Of a DNA stretch of 64,000 nucleotides, positions 35,301 to 43,950 are shown one piece after another. The translations under genes and the position numbers were made by a program. The number at the start of each line of letters is the position of its first letter. Position 1 is the first letter of the stretch. Under the pieces are notes generated by a model. It was not told the origin of the DNA. It made no database searches and saw only the letters and a program-made list of their open reading frames with translations. The stretch is from an uncultured Eubacteriales bacterium (GTDB lineage: Bacteria; Bacillota; Clostridia; TANB77; CAG-508): the NCBI GenBank assembly GCA_902787685.1, contig CADAHH010000001.1, positions 85,227 through 149,226 on the forward strand, read 5' to 3'.

Positions 35301-35326
35301 GTTTATTAGTATAACTCCTTCAATAT

Positions 35327-35986
35327 TTAATTATATTTTTCATTAAGTTTTGATATTTTATTATCTAATTCATTTATTATTTTTGCGTAAAATACCATTT
35401 TTTTAGAATCTATTTTTGATAATCTATTACTTGCTTTATATTTAATTTTATGCTCTGTAGTAGCCCAAAAATTCATTGCCATTGTTCTTAATTGAATTTC
35501 CATTTTTACATTTGCTGTTGTACCACCAATATCAACAGGGATTTGTCCTATAATATGTAGCCCAGAATATCCACTTTTCTTTGGAGCATGCATATAATCT
35601 TTTATTTGCAATATATCTATTGAAGATTCTTTTTCTATAACATTTTTAATTTTAGGTATATCTGTTTTAAATGGGCAAATTATTCTTATTCCAGCTACAT
35701 CATCAACATTTGATATTAAAGCTTTGTAATTTAAATCATAATTTTTTCTTTTCATTTTATTTATGATGCTATCTGGAGTTTTTATTCTACATTCTATATT
35801 ATTAATTATATTATATTTATAAACTTTATTAAGTGATGTCTGAATTCCTTCTAATTCTTGTTTTGTTTTATCCATTGCCTTTTCATATATTGTCATAAGT
35901 TTTTGAAATTCTTGTTGTTTGGTATCAATAGGTATCATTTGCAGCCCTGAAATAGCTGTTTCAACATTTTTTAATTCGCTTTTCAT
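35327..35986 (-). CDS. Small alarmone synthetase (RelA/SpoT synthetase domain)
   Basis: Makes (p)ppGpp-type alarmones from GTP/GDP and ATP in stress signalling. Start at MKSELKNVETAISGLQM (35986, GGAGG upstream), giving 219 residues, the size of RelQ/RelP-type stand-alone synthetases with no hydrolase or regulatory domain. Key segments are DVAGIRIICPFKTDIPKI, DYMHAPKKSGYSGLHIIGQ and EIQLRTMAMNFWATTEHKIKYK. It lies upstream of mutS with a 26-base gap, so they may be cotranscribed. Confidence 0.92.
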   Translation of the reverse strand: MKSELKNVETAISGLQMIPIDTKQQEFQKLMTIYEKAMDKTKQELEGIQTSLNKVYKYNIINNIECRIKTPDSIINKMKRKNYDLNYKALISNVDDVAGIRIICPFKTDIPKIKNVIEKESSIDILQIKDYMHAPKKSGYSGLHIIGQIPVDIGGTTANVKMEIQLRTMAMNFWATTEHKIKYKASNRLSKIDSKKMVFYAKIINELDNKISKLNEKYN

Positions 35987-36168
35987 AATTATATTTCCTC
36001 CTACTTCAATAAACAATTTATAATTCACATTGAATTGTATTAATTAATTGTTGTCTTTATGAGGTTTAATTATGTCTTTTTTGTAAATTATTTTCAAACT
36101 CATTCTATCATAATAGATAATAATTATCAAGCTGTTTTTTTTATAATTTTATGAAATAATTTAGGTTA

Positions 36169-36410
36169 AAAACCTATATATTTAATATTAAAATTGAGTT
36201 CGACCTACTCGCAGTTCTGAAGCCGTTTACGATTATAATAGCTTGCATAAATATTATATAAACGGCGTGCATTTTAAATGTAAGTGCCAGAAATTTCGGT
36301 TCAGAACGTTAACATTTAAGCAAATTACATTCCGTGGCTCTAAATATTCCTCCTTCTCATACTTAAAACGGCTGGAGAACGGAAATTTTAATATTAAATA
36401 TATAGGTTTT
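36169..36410. mobile_element. MITE-like element with 27-bp perfect terminal inverted repeats (R6)
   Basis: Ends 36169-36195 and 36384-36410 are exact reverse complements over 27 bases (left end begins AAAACCTATATATTTAATAT). The 242-bp interior has no credible gene. It carries further stems (GCCGTTTA with TAAACGGC) and is GC-richer than its flanks. It lies between the alarmone synthetase and the 36436-36846 gene. Confidence 0.85.
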
Positions 36411-36435
36411 CAGATTTATACTATACTAAACTAAG

Positions 36436-36846
36436 CTAAACTAAATTGTATTTTTCTTTAAGCTTTGATAGATTTTTTGATATACTTATAACTTCTATAG
36501 GTATTTCAACAAGTTTATTATTTACTGCTACATAGTTTATAATCTCTATCTTGCTTAAATCCATTGCATTTTCTAGTTCTTTTATAACATAGTGAAGTTG
36601 TACACAATGAGGAGATTTATCAATTGTGGCAAATATTAGTTTTTTAATATTTTCTCTTGCAACCATCCCTATAAGTTTAGTAACTACCATATTTAGATGT
36701 TCTTTTTCCAAATACACATCATATATATTATTTGAAATTCTTTCCAATTCTTTAAAAGCTTCTGGTTGCATGCTTTCTAAGCAACTACCAACTATAATCA
36801 TTGTTTCTTGTGTATCAAAACAATTAGTTTTTAATAAATCTTTCAT
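36436..36846 (-). CDS. Conserved protein of unknown function
   Basis: 136 residues with a start after GAGGTA. TMIIVGSCLESMQPEAFKEL, MVVTKLIGMVARENIKKLIF and TIDKSPHCVQLHYVIKELENA look like a small alpha/beta fold with a conserved Cys in GSCLES and in SPHCVQLHY. I have seen this pattern in clostridial proteins of unassigned function but cannot name the role. It directly follows the nudix remnant. Confidence 0.75.
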   Translation of the reverse strand: MKDLLKTNCFDTQETMIIVGSCLESMQPEAFKELERISNNIYDVYLEKEHLNMVVTKLIGMVARENIKKLIFATIDKSPHCVQLHYVIKELENAMDLSKIEIINYVAVNNKLVEIPIEVISISKNLSKLKEKYNLV

Positions 36847-36849
36847 TTT

Positions 36850-37132
36850 TTATACCTCATCTTTTTTTATTTCATTCTTTAATATTTCACTAACAAATTC
36901 CCATCTGTATTTTATAAATTTGCCTTGTTTTACAAGACATTGCCCATACATTTGGCTCTAATTTTTTTTGCTCTGATCTTTTCTGAATTAATATTTTGTT
37001 TTCACTATTAACAATCCAAACATCTGATGCTAAATGATATATACCTTTATCCCATACTCTTGGATTATTTCTTTCTAAAACCTCTCCTGTAGAGTTTCCA
37101 TAATCATCTAGTATTTCCCATTTTTCTATCAT
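36850..37132 (-). pseudogene. Nudix hydrolase remnant with internal deletion
   Basis: The first 70 residues (MIEKWEILDDYGNSTGEVLERN, then WDKGIYHLASDVWIVNSENK) are the N-terminus of an isopentenyl-diphosphate-isomerase-like nudix protein. The frame then shifts and stops. Another frame supplies a plausible family C-terminus (LVKQGKFIKYRWEFVSEIL). The catalytic nudix box that should lie between is absent, so roughly 80-100 codons seem to have been lost. Confidence 0.7.
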
Positions 37133-37446
37133 ATTTTATCTCCATTTATATTTATTCTAAAATATCTTCTGCAATCAAGTTTTCCTTTTAAATAAGCACT
37201 AATCTTTTCTCCATTAATTATCTTTTCTTTCTGTGTTTTATTCAGTTGTTTTATTTGATATTCTAATTTACACGCCAAAGATTTGTCTTTACATCTCCAT
37301 AATGCTTCAAGTTTCTTTGCTTGATGTGATTTTGTATATTTAGCACCTTTGCAATTTAAATGCTCTTCAAATCTTTTATTTATATCATTTGTCATTCCAA
37401 TATAAATTGAATTATCTAAACATCTTATCATATATGTATAATACAT
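37129..37446 (-). CDS. GIY-YIG domain protein (YhbQ/UPF0213 type)
   Basis: About 105 residues from MYYTYMIRCLDNSIYIGMT (37446, after GGAG). The GIY-YIG equivalent residues are YTY and YIG, followed by NDINKRFEEH and AWxCxD-like LEALWRCKDKSLACKLEYQI. Stand-alone GIY-YIG proteins of this type are putative nucleases of unclear role. It overlaps the nudix remnant by four bases. Confidence 0.85.
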   Translation of the reverse strand: MYYTYMIRCLDNSIYIGMTNDINKRFEEHLNCKGAKYTKSHQAKKLEALWRCKDKSLACKLEYQIKQLNKTQKEKIINGEKISAYLKGKLDCRRYFRININGDKI

Positions 37447-37478
37447 TATTTTCTCCAAATTAATAATTATTACTTATT

Positions 37479-39534
37479 CTAACTCAAAATATCAAAATAT
37501 GTTGGTATTGGCCAATATTCTTTTGGAAGAATTCCTTCTAAAGTGTCTACAACATTTCTTAATTCTTCCATTTGTTTTTTTAGTTCTGTACTTGCATAAT
37601 CAGCTTTCTTTTCAATTGAAGATATTTTTCCAAGTTCTTTTAATCCCTTTTCTAACTCTTTGTTTTTATTTACAATTTCATTAGAAAGCTTTACTAATCT
37701 TTCTAATGTTTCTTCTAAAAATGATAGCCCATTCACCTTACTCATACTATCTTGTACATAATTAATATACTTAATTACCTGTGGTAAAATGTCTTGCATA
37801 GACATTTCTCTCATAACTTTTGCTTCAGTTTCAACATTTTTTATGTATTTTTCAAGTTTTATATTATATCTTGAAAACATTTCTTCTTTTCTATAAATAT
37901 TAAATTCTTCAAACATCTTTATAGAATCATCTCTAATAAATGCTTTAAATGCTTCAGGAGCTCTTTTTATGTTTTTTAACCCTCTTTGTTTTGCTTCTTT
38001 TTCCCATTCTTCTGCATAAGAATTGCCATTATATATTATTCTAGAATGCTCTTTATACAAACTAATAATTACTCTTTTTAAATCTTTATAAAAATCATTT
38101 GAATTTTCTAACTGATTAGCAATATTACAAAGTGATTCTGCCATTATAGTATTTAATACTGTATTACAAACTGTAACAGAAGATGATGCTCCTGGCATTC
38201 TAAATTCAAATCTATTTCCCAAAAATGCAAATGGAGATGTTCTATTTCTATCTGTAATATTTAAATTTGATAAAGGAAGTAGACTTTCACCAAGTTTTAT
38301 TTTATTATCTTTATCATTAATTATTTGTTCAAATACATTTGTTAATTCTTTTCCTAAATAAATAGAAATAATTGAACTAGGAGCTTCATATCCTGATAAT
38401 CTGTTATCATTATTGTTAGATGCAACTGTAGCTCTTAGTAAATCTGAATGTCTATCAATTGCTGAAATTAGCGCAACTATCATTGTAATAAATCTTGCAT
38501 TTTCAATAGGTGTTTTTCCATAAGTTAATAGTCTTTTTCCATTCTTTGTATCAATTGACCAATTATTATGCTTTCCAGATCCATTCATTCCTTTAAAAGG
38601 TTTTTCATCTAATAAGCAAATACTATTTTCTTCTTTTGCTTCTCGCTCTAGCATTTCCATCGTTAAAAAGTCATGATTTGCTGCATATTTTAAATTTTCA
38701 AAATGTGGAACAAGCTCATACTGTCTTGGTGCAACCTCATTATGCTTTACTTGTACAGGTATTCCTAAAAGCCATAATTTTTCCTGAACAGTTTTCATAT
38801 ATTTTCCTGTTTTTTCACTAATTGTACCCATATAATGTGTTTTAGTTGTACCGAATAAGCTCTTTCCCAAATAGTGTTTTTCCTGTAAGAATTATGTCTT
38901 TTCTTTTTTCAAAATGTTCTTTTTTTATTAGAAAATACTCTTGCTCTATTCCAATTGATGAATAGCTTTCTTGAGTTTCATTATCTCCAAATAATCTAAG
39001 AATTCTTAAAACTTGTTTATTAAGCGCTTCACATGAATTTAAAAGAGGTGTACGTTTATCTAGAGATGTTCCATCTAAAGATTTTAAAACTGTTGGGATA
39101 CATAGAACTTTTCCTGTTGAATTTTCTTTAATAAATGCTGGATATGTATAATCCCAACATGTTATTCCTCTAGCTTCAAAAATTGACCTAAGACCTCCAT
39201 TTGGGAATGATGATGCATCAATTTCGCCTGAAATCAAAGCAGATGCTGAGAAATCAATAATTGGATTATTATTCCTATCTACAGATAAAAAGCTAGTTTG
39301 TTTTTCTGCAGTTGTACCACTTAATGGCTGAAACCATTGTGAATAATGAGATGCGCCTCTTTCTATAGCCCATTTTTTCATAACATCAGCAATTACAGAG
39401 GCTATGTCTTTATCTAATACAACTTTATTGTTTACTATGTTTTTAAACTTTTCAAAATCTTTTTTTGAGATGTGTTTTTTTAAATACTCTTCAGTAAAAA
39501 CATTTTTATTATAAATTTCAATATCATTTAACAT
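37479..39534 (-). CDS. glnN: Glutamine synthetase type III, frameshifted
   Basis: ATP-dependent ammonia assimilation into glutamine. The frame 39534-38842 carries the N-terminal third (KWAIERGASHYSQWFQPLSG, then IGIEQEYFLI with catalytic glutamates). The frame 38870-37479 carries the rest (KHNEVAPRQYELVPHFENLK, MNGSGKHNNWSIDT, RTSPFAFLGNRFEFRMPGAS). At about 38860 the coding strand has TTTGGGAAAG; removing one G joins GKTLFG to KSLFGTTKTHYMG. Total about 685 residues, close to the family's 700. Confidence 0.9.
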
Positions 39535-39623
39535 AATTATTTAGGATATATTTATATCCATTTTCACCTACCTTATTAAAACTTTATATTTCCAATGGTT
39601 TTACTTTGGTATTTACGTCTTCT

Positions 39624-40268
39624 CTAAATCTTATTTCCCTTTTTTAGTTTATTTATATATTCCCTTTGTGTCTCAATATATTTTGTTTTATCACTTAAAA
39701 GCTCTCTTATATCTTTCAAAAATGTTTCATATTGTGTATCCTTAAAATAAAACTTCGCATATCCATTTTCACCAAATTTTTTAACTAATGAACTATATGC
39801 ATTTTCAAATAATTCTTCATCTGTTGCTTTAGGATTTAATTTTTTGCCATAAGTATAAGTTCTTTCTAAACATTCCTCTATACTATTACTTCTATCTGCT
39901 GATGAAACTATTTTACCATAAATACTTCTTGGTTCATTTTTCGAAGATGCTCTATGATCTTCTATTGCTTCTTTTATAGTTTTTAGCTCTTCATTTGAAA
40001 AAAACTTAAATAGTCCCTTATCTTTTGACATTATATCTGCTGATATTATTTCGTGTGTTTTTGAATCTATATGATGCCCAATATCATGATATGCAGCTAT
40101 TGTATAAACCATATCTTGATTTAAGTTTAACTCATTTTCTTTAATTAATTCAAAACTTCTATTAATAACATCATTTATATGTGATATTCCATGACCTTGT
40201 TCATTTTTATTATATTCTGGAAATATATTATTTTCAATATATTGTTTTAATTCTTTATTAACTTCCAT
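39624..40268 (-). CDS. HD-domain metal-dependent phosphohydrolase-like protein
   Basis: 214 residues; start follows AGGAGG. The HD metal ligands are visible as GHGISHINDVI (first His), AAYHDIGHHID (the HD pair), then IEDHRASS and SSADRSNS. This family hydrolyses phosphate bonds of nucleotides or related molecules; the substrate here is unknown. A basic C-terminal helix ends KLKKGNKI. Confidence 0.85.
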   Translation of the reverse strand: MEVNKELKQYIENNIFPEYNKNEQGHGISHINDVINRSFELIKENELNLNQDMVYTIAAYHDIGHHIDSKTHEIISADIMSKDKGLFKFFSNEELKTIKEAIEDHRASSKNEPRSIYGKIVSSADRSNSIEECLERTYTYGKKLNPKATDEELFENAYSSLVKKFGENGYAKFYFKDTQYETFLKDIRELLSDKTKYIETQREYINKLKKGNKI

Positions 40269-40310
40269 TTAAATCTATCCTCCTAAATATTATAAGACTT
40301 ATAGCATGAA

Positions 40311-41207
40311 TTAGTGATGATGATGGTGATGGTGGCCATGTTCAGTATTCAAATTTGGATTACATTCTGTGTCTTCACATGCTTCATCTTCTGTTTCAAG
40401 TATTGAATGACAAATTCCAAATTCTTCCAACTCTTCTCTAATTTTTTTCTTAATTTTTTTGATATTATCTGATTTTGTAACAATGTGCATTGTTGCATAA
40501 TTATTATATCCATCAATACTCCAAACGTGGATATGATGTATATCTTCTACTTCATCAATTTCTTGCAAATGTTCTTTAAGATGATCAATATTAATATTTT
40601 GAGGTGTTTTTTCTAAAAACAAATCCAATATTTGTTTTAAATTCTTCAAAGTATTGATTAATATAAATAATGCTACACCTATACTCATTATTGGATCAAT
40701 AATCCTAATATCAGTAAATTTCATTATTACAGCACCTATTAGTACAATAACCCATCCTAATACATCCTCTAACATATGAAGATTGACCGATTTTTGGTTG
40801 ATTGAATCTCCATCTTTGGTTAAATATGCTGCAATAAAATTCATTATAACTCCAATAATTGCAAGTATTATCATTCCTTTATAATTAACATCAACTGGAT
40901 GTATAATTCTTCCAATTGCATTATAAATAACCAGAACTGATCCTACTAATAAAATTACAGTTGTAATTAACCCACCTAAAACAGAATATCTTATATATCC
41001 ATAGGTATAGTCATTATCAGGCTTTTTCTTACTTTTCTTTTCTAAAAAAAATGATACTCCTATACTTAATGCATCTCCCATATCATGTATTGAATCTGAC
41101 AAAATTGCTACAGAATTTGTGAATATTCCACCTAAAAGCTCAAAAATTGAAAAGCTTAAATTTAGAATAAAAGCAAATAATATGTTTTTTTCAGTTTTCA
41201 TTATCAT
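40311..41207 (-). CDS. Cation diffusion facilitator (zinc/divalent metal exporter)
   Basis: Integral membrane metal-proton antiporter. The 298 residues have six predicted helices, with metal ligands in ILSDSIHDMGDALSIG (helix 2) and NLHMLEDVLGWVIV (helix 5). A cytoplasmic domain near 205-270 contains HHIHVWSIDGYNNYATMH. The C-terminus ends in a HGHHHHHHH run that probably binds metal. An in-frame ATG two codons in is an equally good start. Confidence 0.92.
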   Translation of the reverse strand: MIMKTEKNILFAFILNLSFSIFELLGGIFTNSVAILSDSIHDMGDALSIGVSFFLEKKSKKKPDNDYTYGYIRYSVLGGLITTVILLVGSVLVIYNAIGRIIHPVDVNYKGMIILAIIGVIMNFIAAYLTKDGDSINQKSVNLHMLEDVLGWVIVLIGAVIMKFTDIRIIDPIMSIGVALFILINTLKNLKQILDLFLEKTPQNINIDHLKEHLQEIDEVEDIHHIHVWSIDGYNNYATMHIVTKSDNIKKIKKKIREELEEFGICHSILETEDEACEDTECNPNLNTEHGHHHHHHH

Positions 41208-41286
41208 TCCTCCTATTCTTAATAGTATTATATTTTGTTATAATTTTGTTAATATTTAAATCCATTTTAATTTATCATTTCACAAA

Positions 41287-41379
41287 TTATTTGTCAATAG
41301 AATTCTTTACAACATATGTGTTTAAGAGATTTTCCGAATCAAATATAACTCCATCTAAATCAAGCGCTATTTTTAGCAT
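41287..41379 (-). pseudogene. HAD-superfamily hydrolase remnant
   Basis: A 30-codon frame with an intact AAAGGAGAAAAG site encodes MLKIALDLDGVIFDSENLLN and stops soon after. DLDGV is the HAD nucleophile motif. The rest of the gene is missing, so it is a truncated leftover. Confidence 0.6.
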
Positions 41380-41447
41380 AATCTTTTCTCCTTTAAATTT
41401 CTATTAAAAATTAAAGCTCATTGAATAATTCTTGTTTTTTCCTTAAT

Positions 41448-42875
41448 TTACTCTTTAAAGCTTCTATTAGAATATATTTTTTTATAATATTTTATACAAT
41501 CTTTTTTAGTTGATTTACTGTTGTATTCTTCAATTATTTTATCAATGTTGGCATCACTATCTTTTTTTATAAATAATTTATAATTAACTTTTCCATTATC
41601 TAAATATGCTTGTAGTTTTATTATGTCATTACAATATTCTTTTAATTTTATTTCTATTTCTTTTGGATATACATTTTCTCCAGTATCTCCGACTATCACA
41701 TCGTTTTTTCTTCCTACTATATATAGTTTCTTATCTTTTATATATCCATAATCTCCTGTTAAAAAATAACCGTCACCCGTAAATACACTTTTAGTTAATT
41801 CTTGATTATTTATATATCCAAGGAAAACATTATCACCTTTAACTGCAATTTCTCCTATGCCATTTTTATTTTCGTTTATTACTTTTACATCAATATTTTC
41901 AAAAATAGTTCCAACACTTTCAAAATCGTCATTATTAGGATACTCTATACTTAATGATGAAGCTGTTTCTGTTAGCGCGTAAGCTTCAAACATGGGTAAA
42001 CCACATAATTTATATTGTTTCCTAATTTCAGAATCAAATTTTGATCCTCCACAATATAAATATTTTATATTTTTACCAAATGCTGTTTTTAAGCTTTCTA
42101 TATTATTTGCATATATTTTTTTATATATTAGAGGTACGGCACAAAATATAGTTGGATTAACTTCTTTTAATTCTTTCTCTATGTTTTCAATTCCACTGCA
42201 TAAATATATACTTATTCCTGATAATAAGGAATATGAAAAATTATATATATTGGCATATGTGTGATGTAATGGCAAAAATAAATATGTAGAATCATTCTCT
42301 GTAAATGGAGTTCTCTTTTGTAATGGAATCCAACCAGAAAAAATATTTTTTATTGATAGCATTATTCCTTTTGGATCAGATGTAGTTCCACTTGAATATA
42401 TAATTTTTGCACATACGTTTTCATCTTTTCCTTCCAAGTCAAACATATTTACATCTGTATTTAAATTATCTATTGTGGTTTGCATGCTTATATATTCAAT
42501 TTCATTAAATTCATTCTTTATATAATTAAACATGTCTTTTAGTCTTTCATCATATATTATTGCTTCAATTTTAAGAGATTTTATAATTTCTATCATTTCT
42601 TCTTTTCCTGTTTGACAATTGACATTTACGCATGTACCAACATAAGCTAAAACAGCCAAATCTGCAATCATATAATAGGTCGAATTAGGTCCAAAAATTA
42701 TTATTCTTTTATCCTTTAATCCTTTGCTTAATAATTCATGTGCCAAACTGTTTACTTTCTTTATAAATTCTCCATGTTTTATTGCTTTAAATTCATTATC
42801 TTTTTTTTCAAAAATATAATCCTTATCAGCCCATTTTTCATAGGCATTTTTTATAATACTATCTATTTTAATCAT
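41448..42875 (-). CDS. AMP-forming acyl/aryl-CoA ligase-like protein
   Basis: ANL-family enzyme that would activate a carboxylate as an adenylate. The 475 residues contain the P-loop IIYSSGTTSDPKGIMLS (about 165), YLFLPLHHTYANIYNFSYSL, the AMP-binding ALTETASSLSIEYP (about 300) and TGDYGYIKDKKLYIVGRKNDVI (about 375) with the C-terminal hinge. The C-terminal domain is slightly short. It is the last gene of the 51785-41448 operon and overlaps the GNAT gene by 8 bases. No carrier protein is nearby, so CoA or direct transfer are both possible. Confidence 0.85.
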   Translation of the reverse strand: MIKIDSIIKNAYEKWADKDYIFEKKDNEFKAIKHGEFIKKVNSLAHELLSKGLKDKRIIIFGPNSTYYMIADLAVLAYVGTCVNVNCQTGKEEMIEIIKSLKIEAIIYDERLKDMFNYIKNEFNEIEYISMQTTIDNLNTDVNMFDLEGKDENVCAKIIYSSGTTSDPKGIMLSIKNIFSGWIPLQKRTPFTENDSTYLFLPLHHTYANIYNFSYSLLSGISIYLCSGIENIEKELKEVNPTIFCAVPLIYKKIYANNIESLKTAFGKNIKYLYCGGSKFDSEIRKQYKLCGLPMFEAYALTETASSLSIEYPNNDDFESVGTIFENIDVKVINENKNGIGEIAVKGDNVFLGYINNQELTKSVFTGDGYFLTGDYGYIKDKKLYIVGRKNDVIVGDTGENVYPKEIEIKLKEYCNDIIKLQAYLDNGKVNYKLFIKKDSDANIDKIIEEYNSKSTKKDCIKYYKKIYSNRSFKE

Positions 42876-43941
42876 TTAATTTCCTCTCCAATAATACATA
42901 TTCATATCTATCTTTTATGAGCTCTTCTACATAATTTTGTGTTACTTTGCCATCTCTTGCTAATGCTCCTATACTTGGTAACTTACTTTTCATAAGTTCA
43001 GTCATTATACTGTAAACTATGGCTTTTCCTAATCCTCTATGCTCTTGGTCAACCCCCATATACAACATAACATATTCTTTAGGTTTATTTTTAATCTTTA
43101 AAATCTTAATCAGATTTATTATATTAATATTATATACTAAATTGTTATAATTTGGTACGCTTATATAAAATCCAACCATTTTATTATTATAGTATGCTAG
43201 TTTTATCATTTCAGGATTCATAATTTTTTTGTATTCTTTAAATATATTAATAAAATCCTCTTCTGACAAATGTTTATATATTGGAAAATCACTATATAAT
43301 TTAGTTAATAAACTATATAATTCTTTTAAGATTCTTTCAAATTCATCCATATTAGGGCTTTCTATTTTGTATTCTTTTTCAATAAAACTATTATATCTAT
43401 TAGAATAAAATTCATTTTCATAATTATTGTCTATATGTTCATAGATATTAGATGTATAATGCTCTATGACTTTATAATTATTATCTAAAAACATTTTGTA
43501 ATAATAGTCTTTATTATATGGCTCCCCTGTATAAGGTGCCTTATCAAACATATTAATTTTTAATCTATATTTTAACCAAAATGATGCATCTACAGGTCCT
43601 ACAATTCTTTTATAGTTATTTTCTTTAGCAAATTTATTTGCTGTATCAAATATAAATTTTGCAACTTCGTTATCGTTTATACATTCAAAAAAGCCAATAT
43701 ACGCTGTATCGTCATTTGGATATATTGTAATTGCAAATCTTCCTACTACTTTATTCTTTTCATAAATCAAGAATTTATATAGTTTGAAATATTTGCATAA
43801 TGGATGTTTTCCCAATAAAAGACTTTTTAATTCATTTGAATTTTCATTATTGTATTTCTTATATAATTTTTTTGAAAAATTAATAAATTTTTTTACATAT
43901 TTTTTTTCGCAATTAAATAGTACATAATTCATCACTTTCAC
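42868..43941 (-). CDS. GNAT-like acyltransferase
   Basis: 357 residues. The C-terminal half shows the GNAT pattern YVMLYMGVDQEHRGLGKAIVYSIMTEL (acetyl-CoA loop HRGLGKA near 312). The N-terminal half also has strand-rich segments (VVGRFAITIYPNDDTAYIGFFEC), suggesting a double GNAT fold as in long GNAT proteins. Substrate unknown. Its place between the ligase and a dikinase suggests it acylates an intermediate or a lipid head group (inference). A GTG or the ATG three codons in (43932) are alternative starts. Confidence 0.75.
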   Translation of the reverse strand: MKVMNYVLFNCEKKYVKKFINFSKKLYKKYNNENSNELKSLLLGKHPLCKYFKLYKFLIYEKNKVVGRFAITIYPNDDTAYIGFFECINDNEVAKFIFDTANKFAKENNYKRIVGPVDASFWLKYRLKINMFDKAPYTGEPYNKDYYYKMFLDNNYKVIEHYTSNIYEHIDNNYENEFYSNRYNSFIEKEYKIESPNMDEFERILKELYSLLTKLYSDFPIYKHLSEEDFINIFKEYKKIMNPEMIKLAYYNNKMVGFYISVPNYNNLVYNINIINLIKILKIKNKPKEYVMLYMGVDQEHRGLGKAIVYSIMTELMKSKLPSIGALARDGKVTQNYVEELIKDRYEYVLLERKLND

Positions 43942-43950
43942 TTCTTCTTT

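Noticed and set aside
36169-36410. A coding gene on the plus strand at 36243-36434
   Set aside because: It lies wholly inside the inverted-repeat element, lacks a convincing ribosome-binding site and has no recognisable motif.
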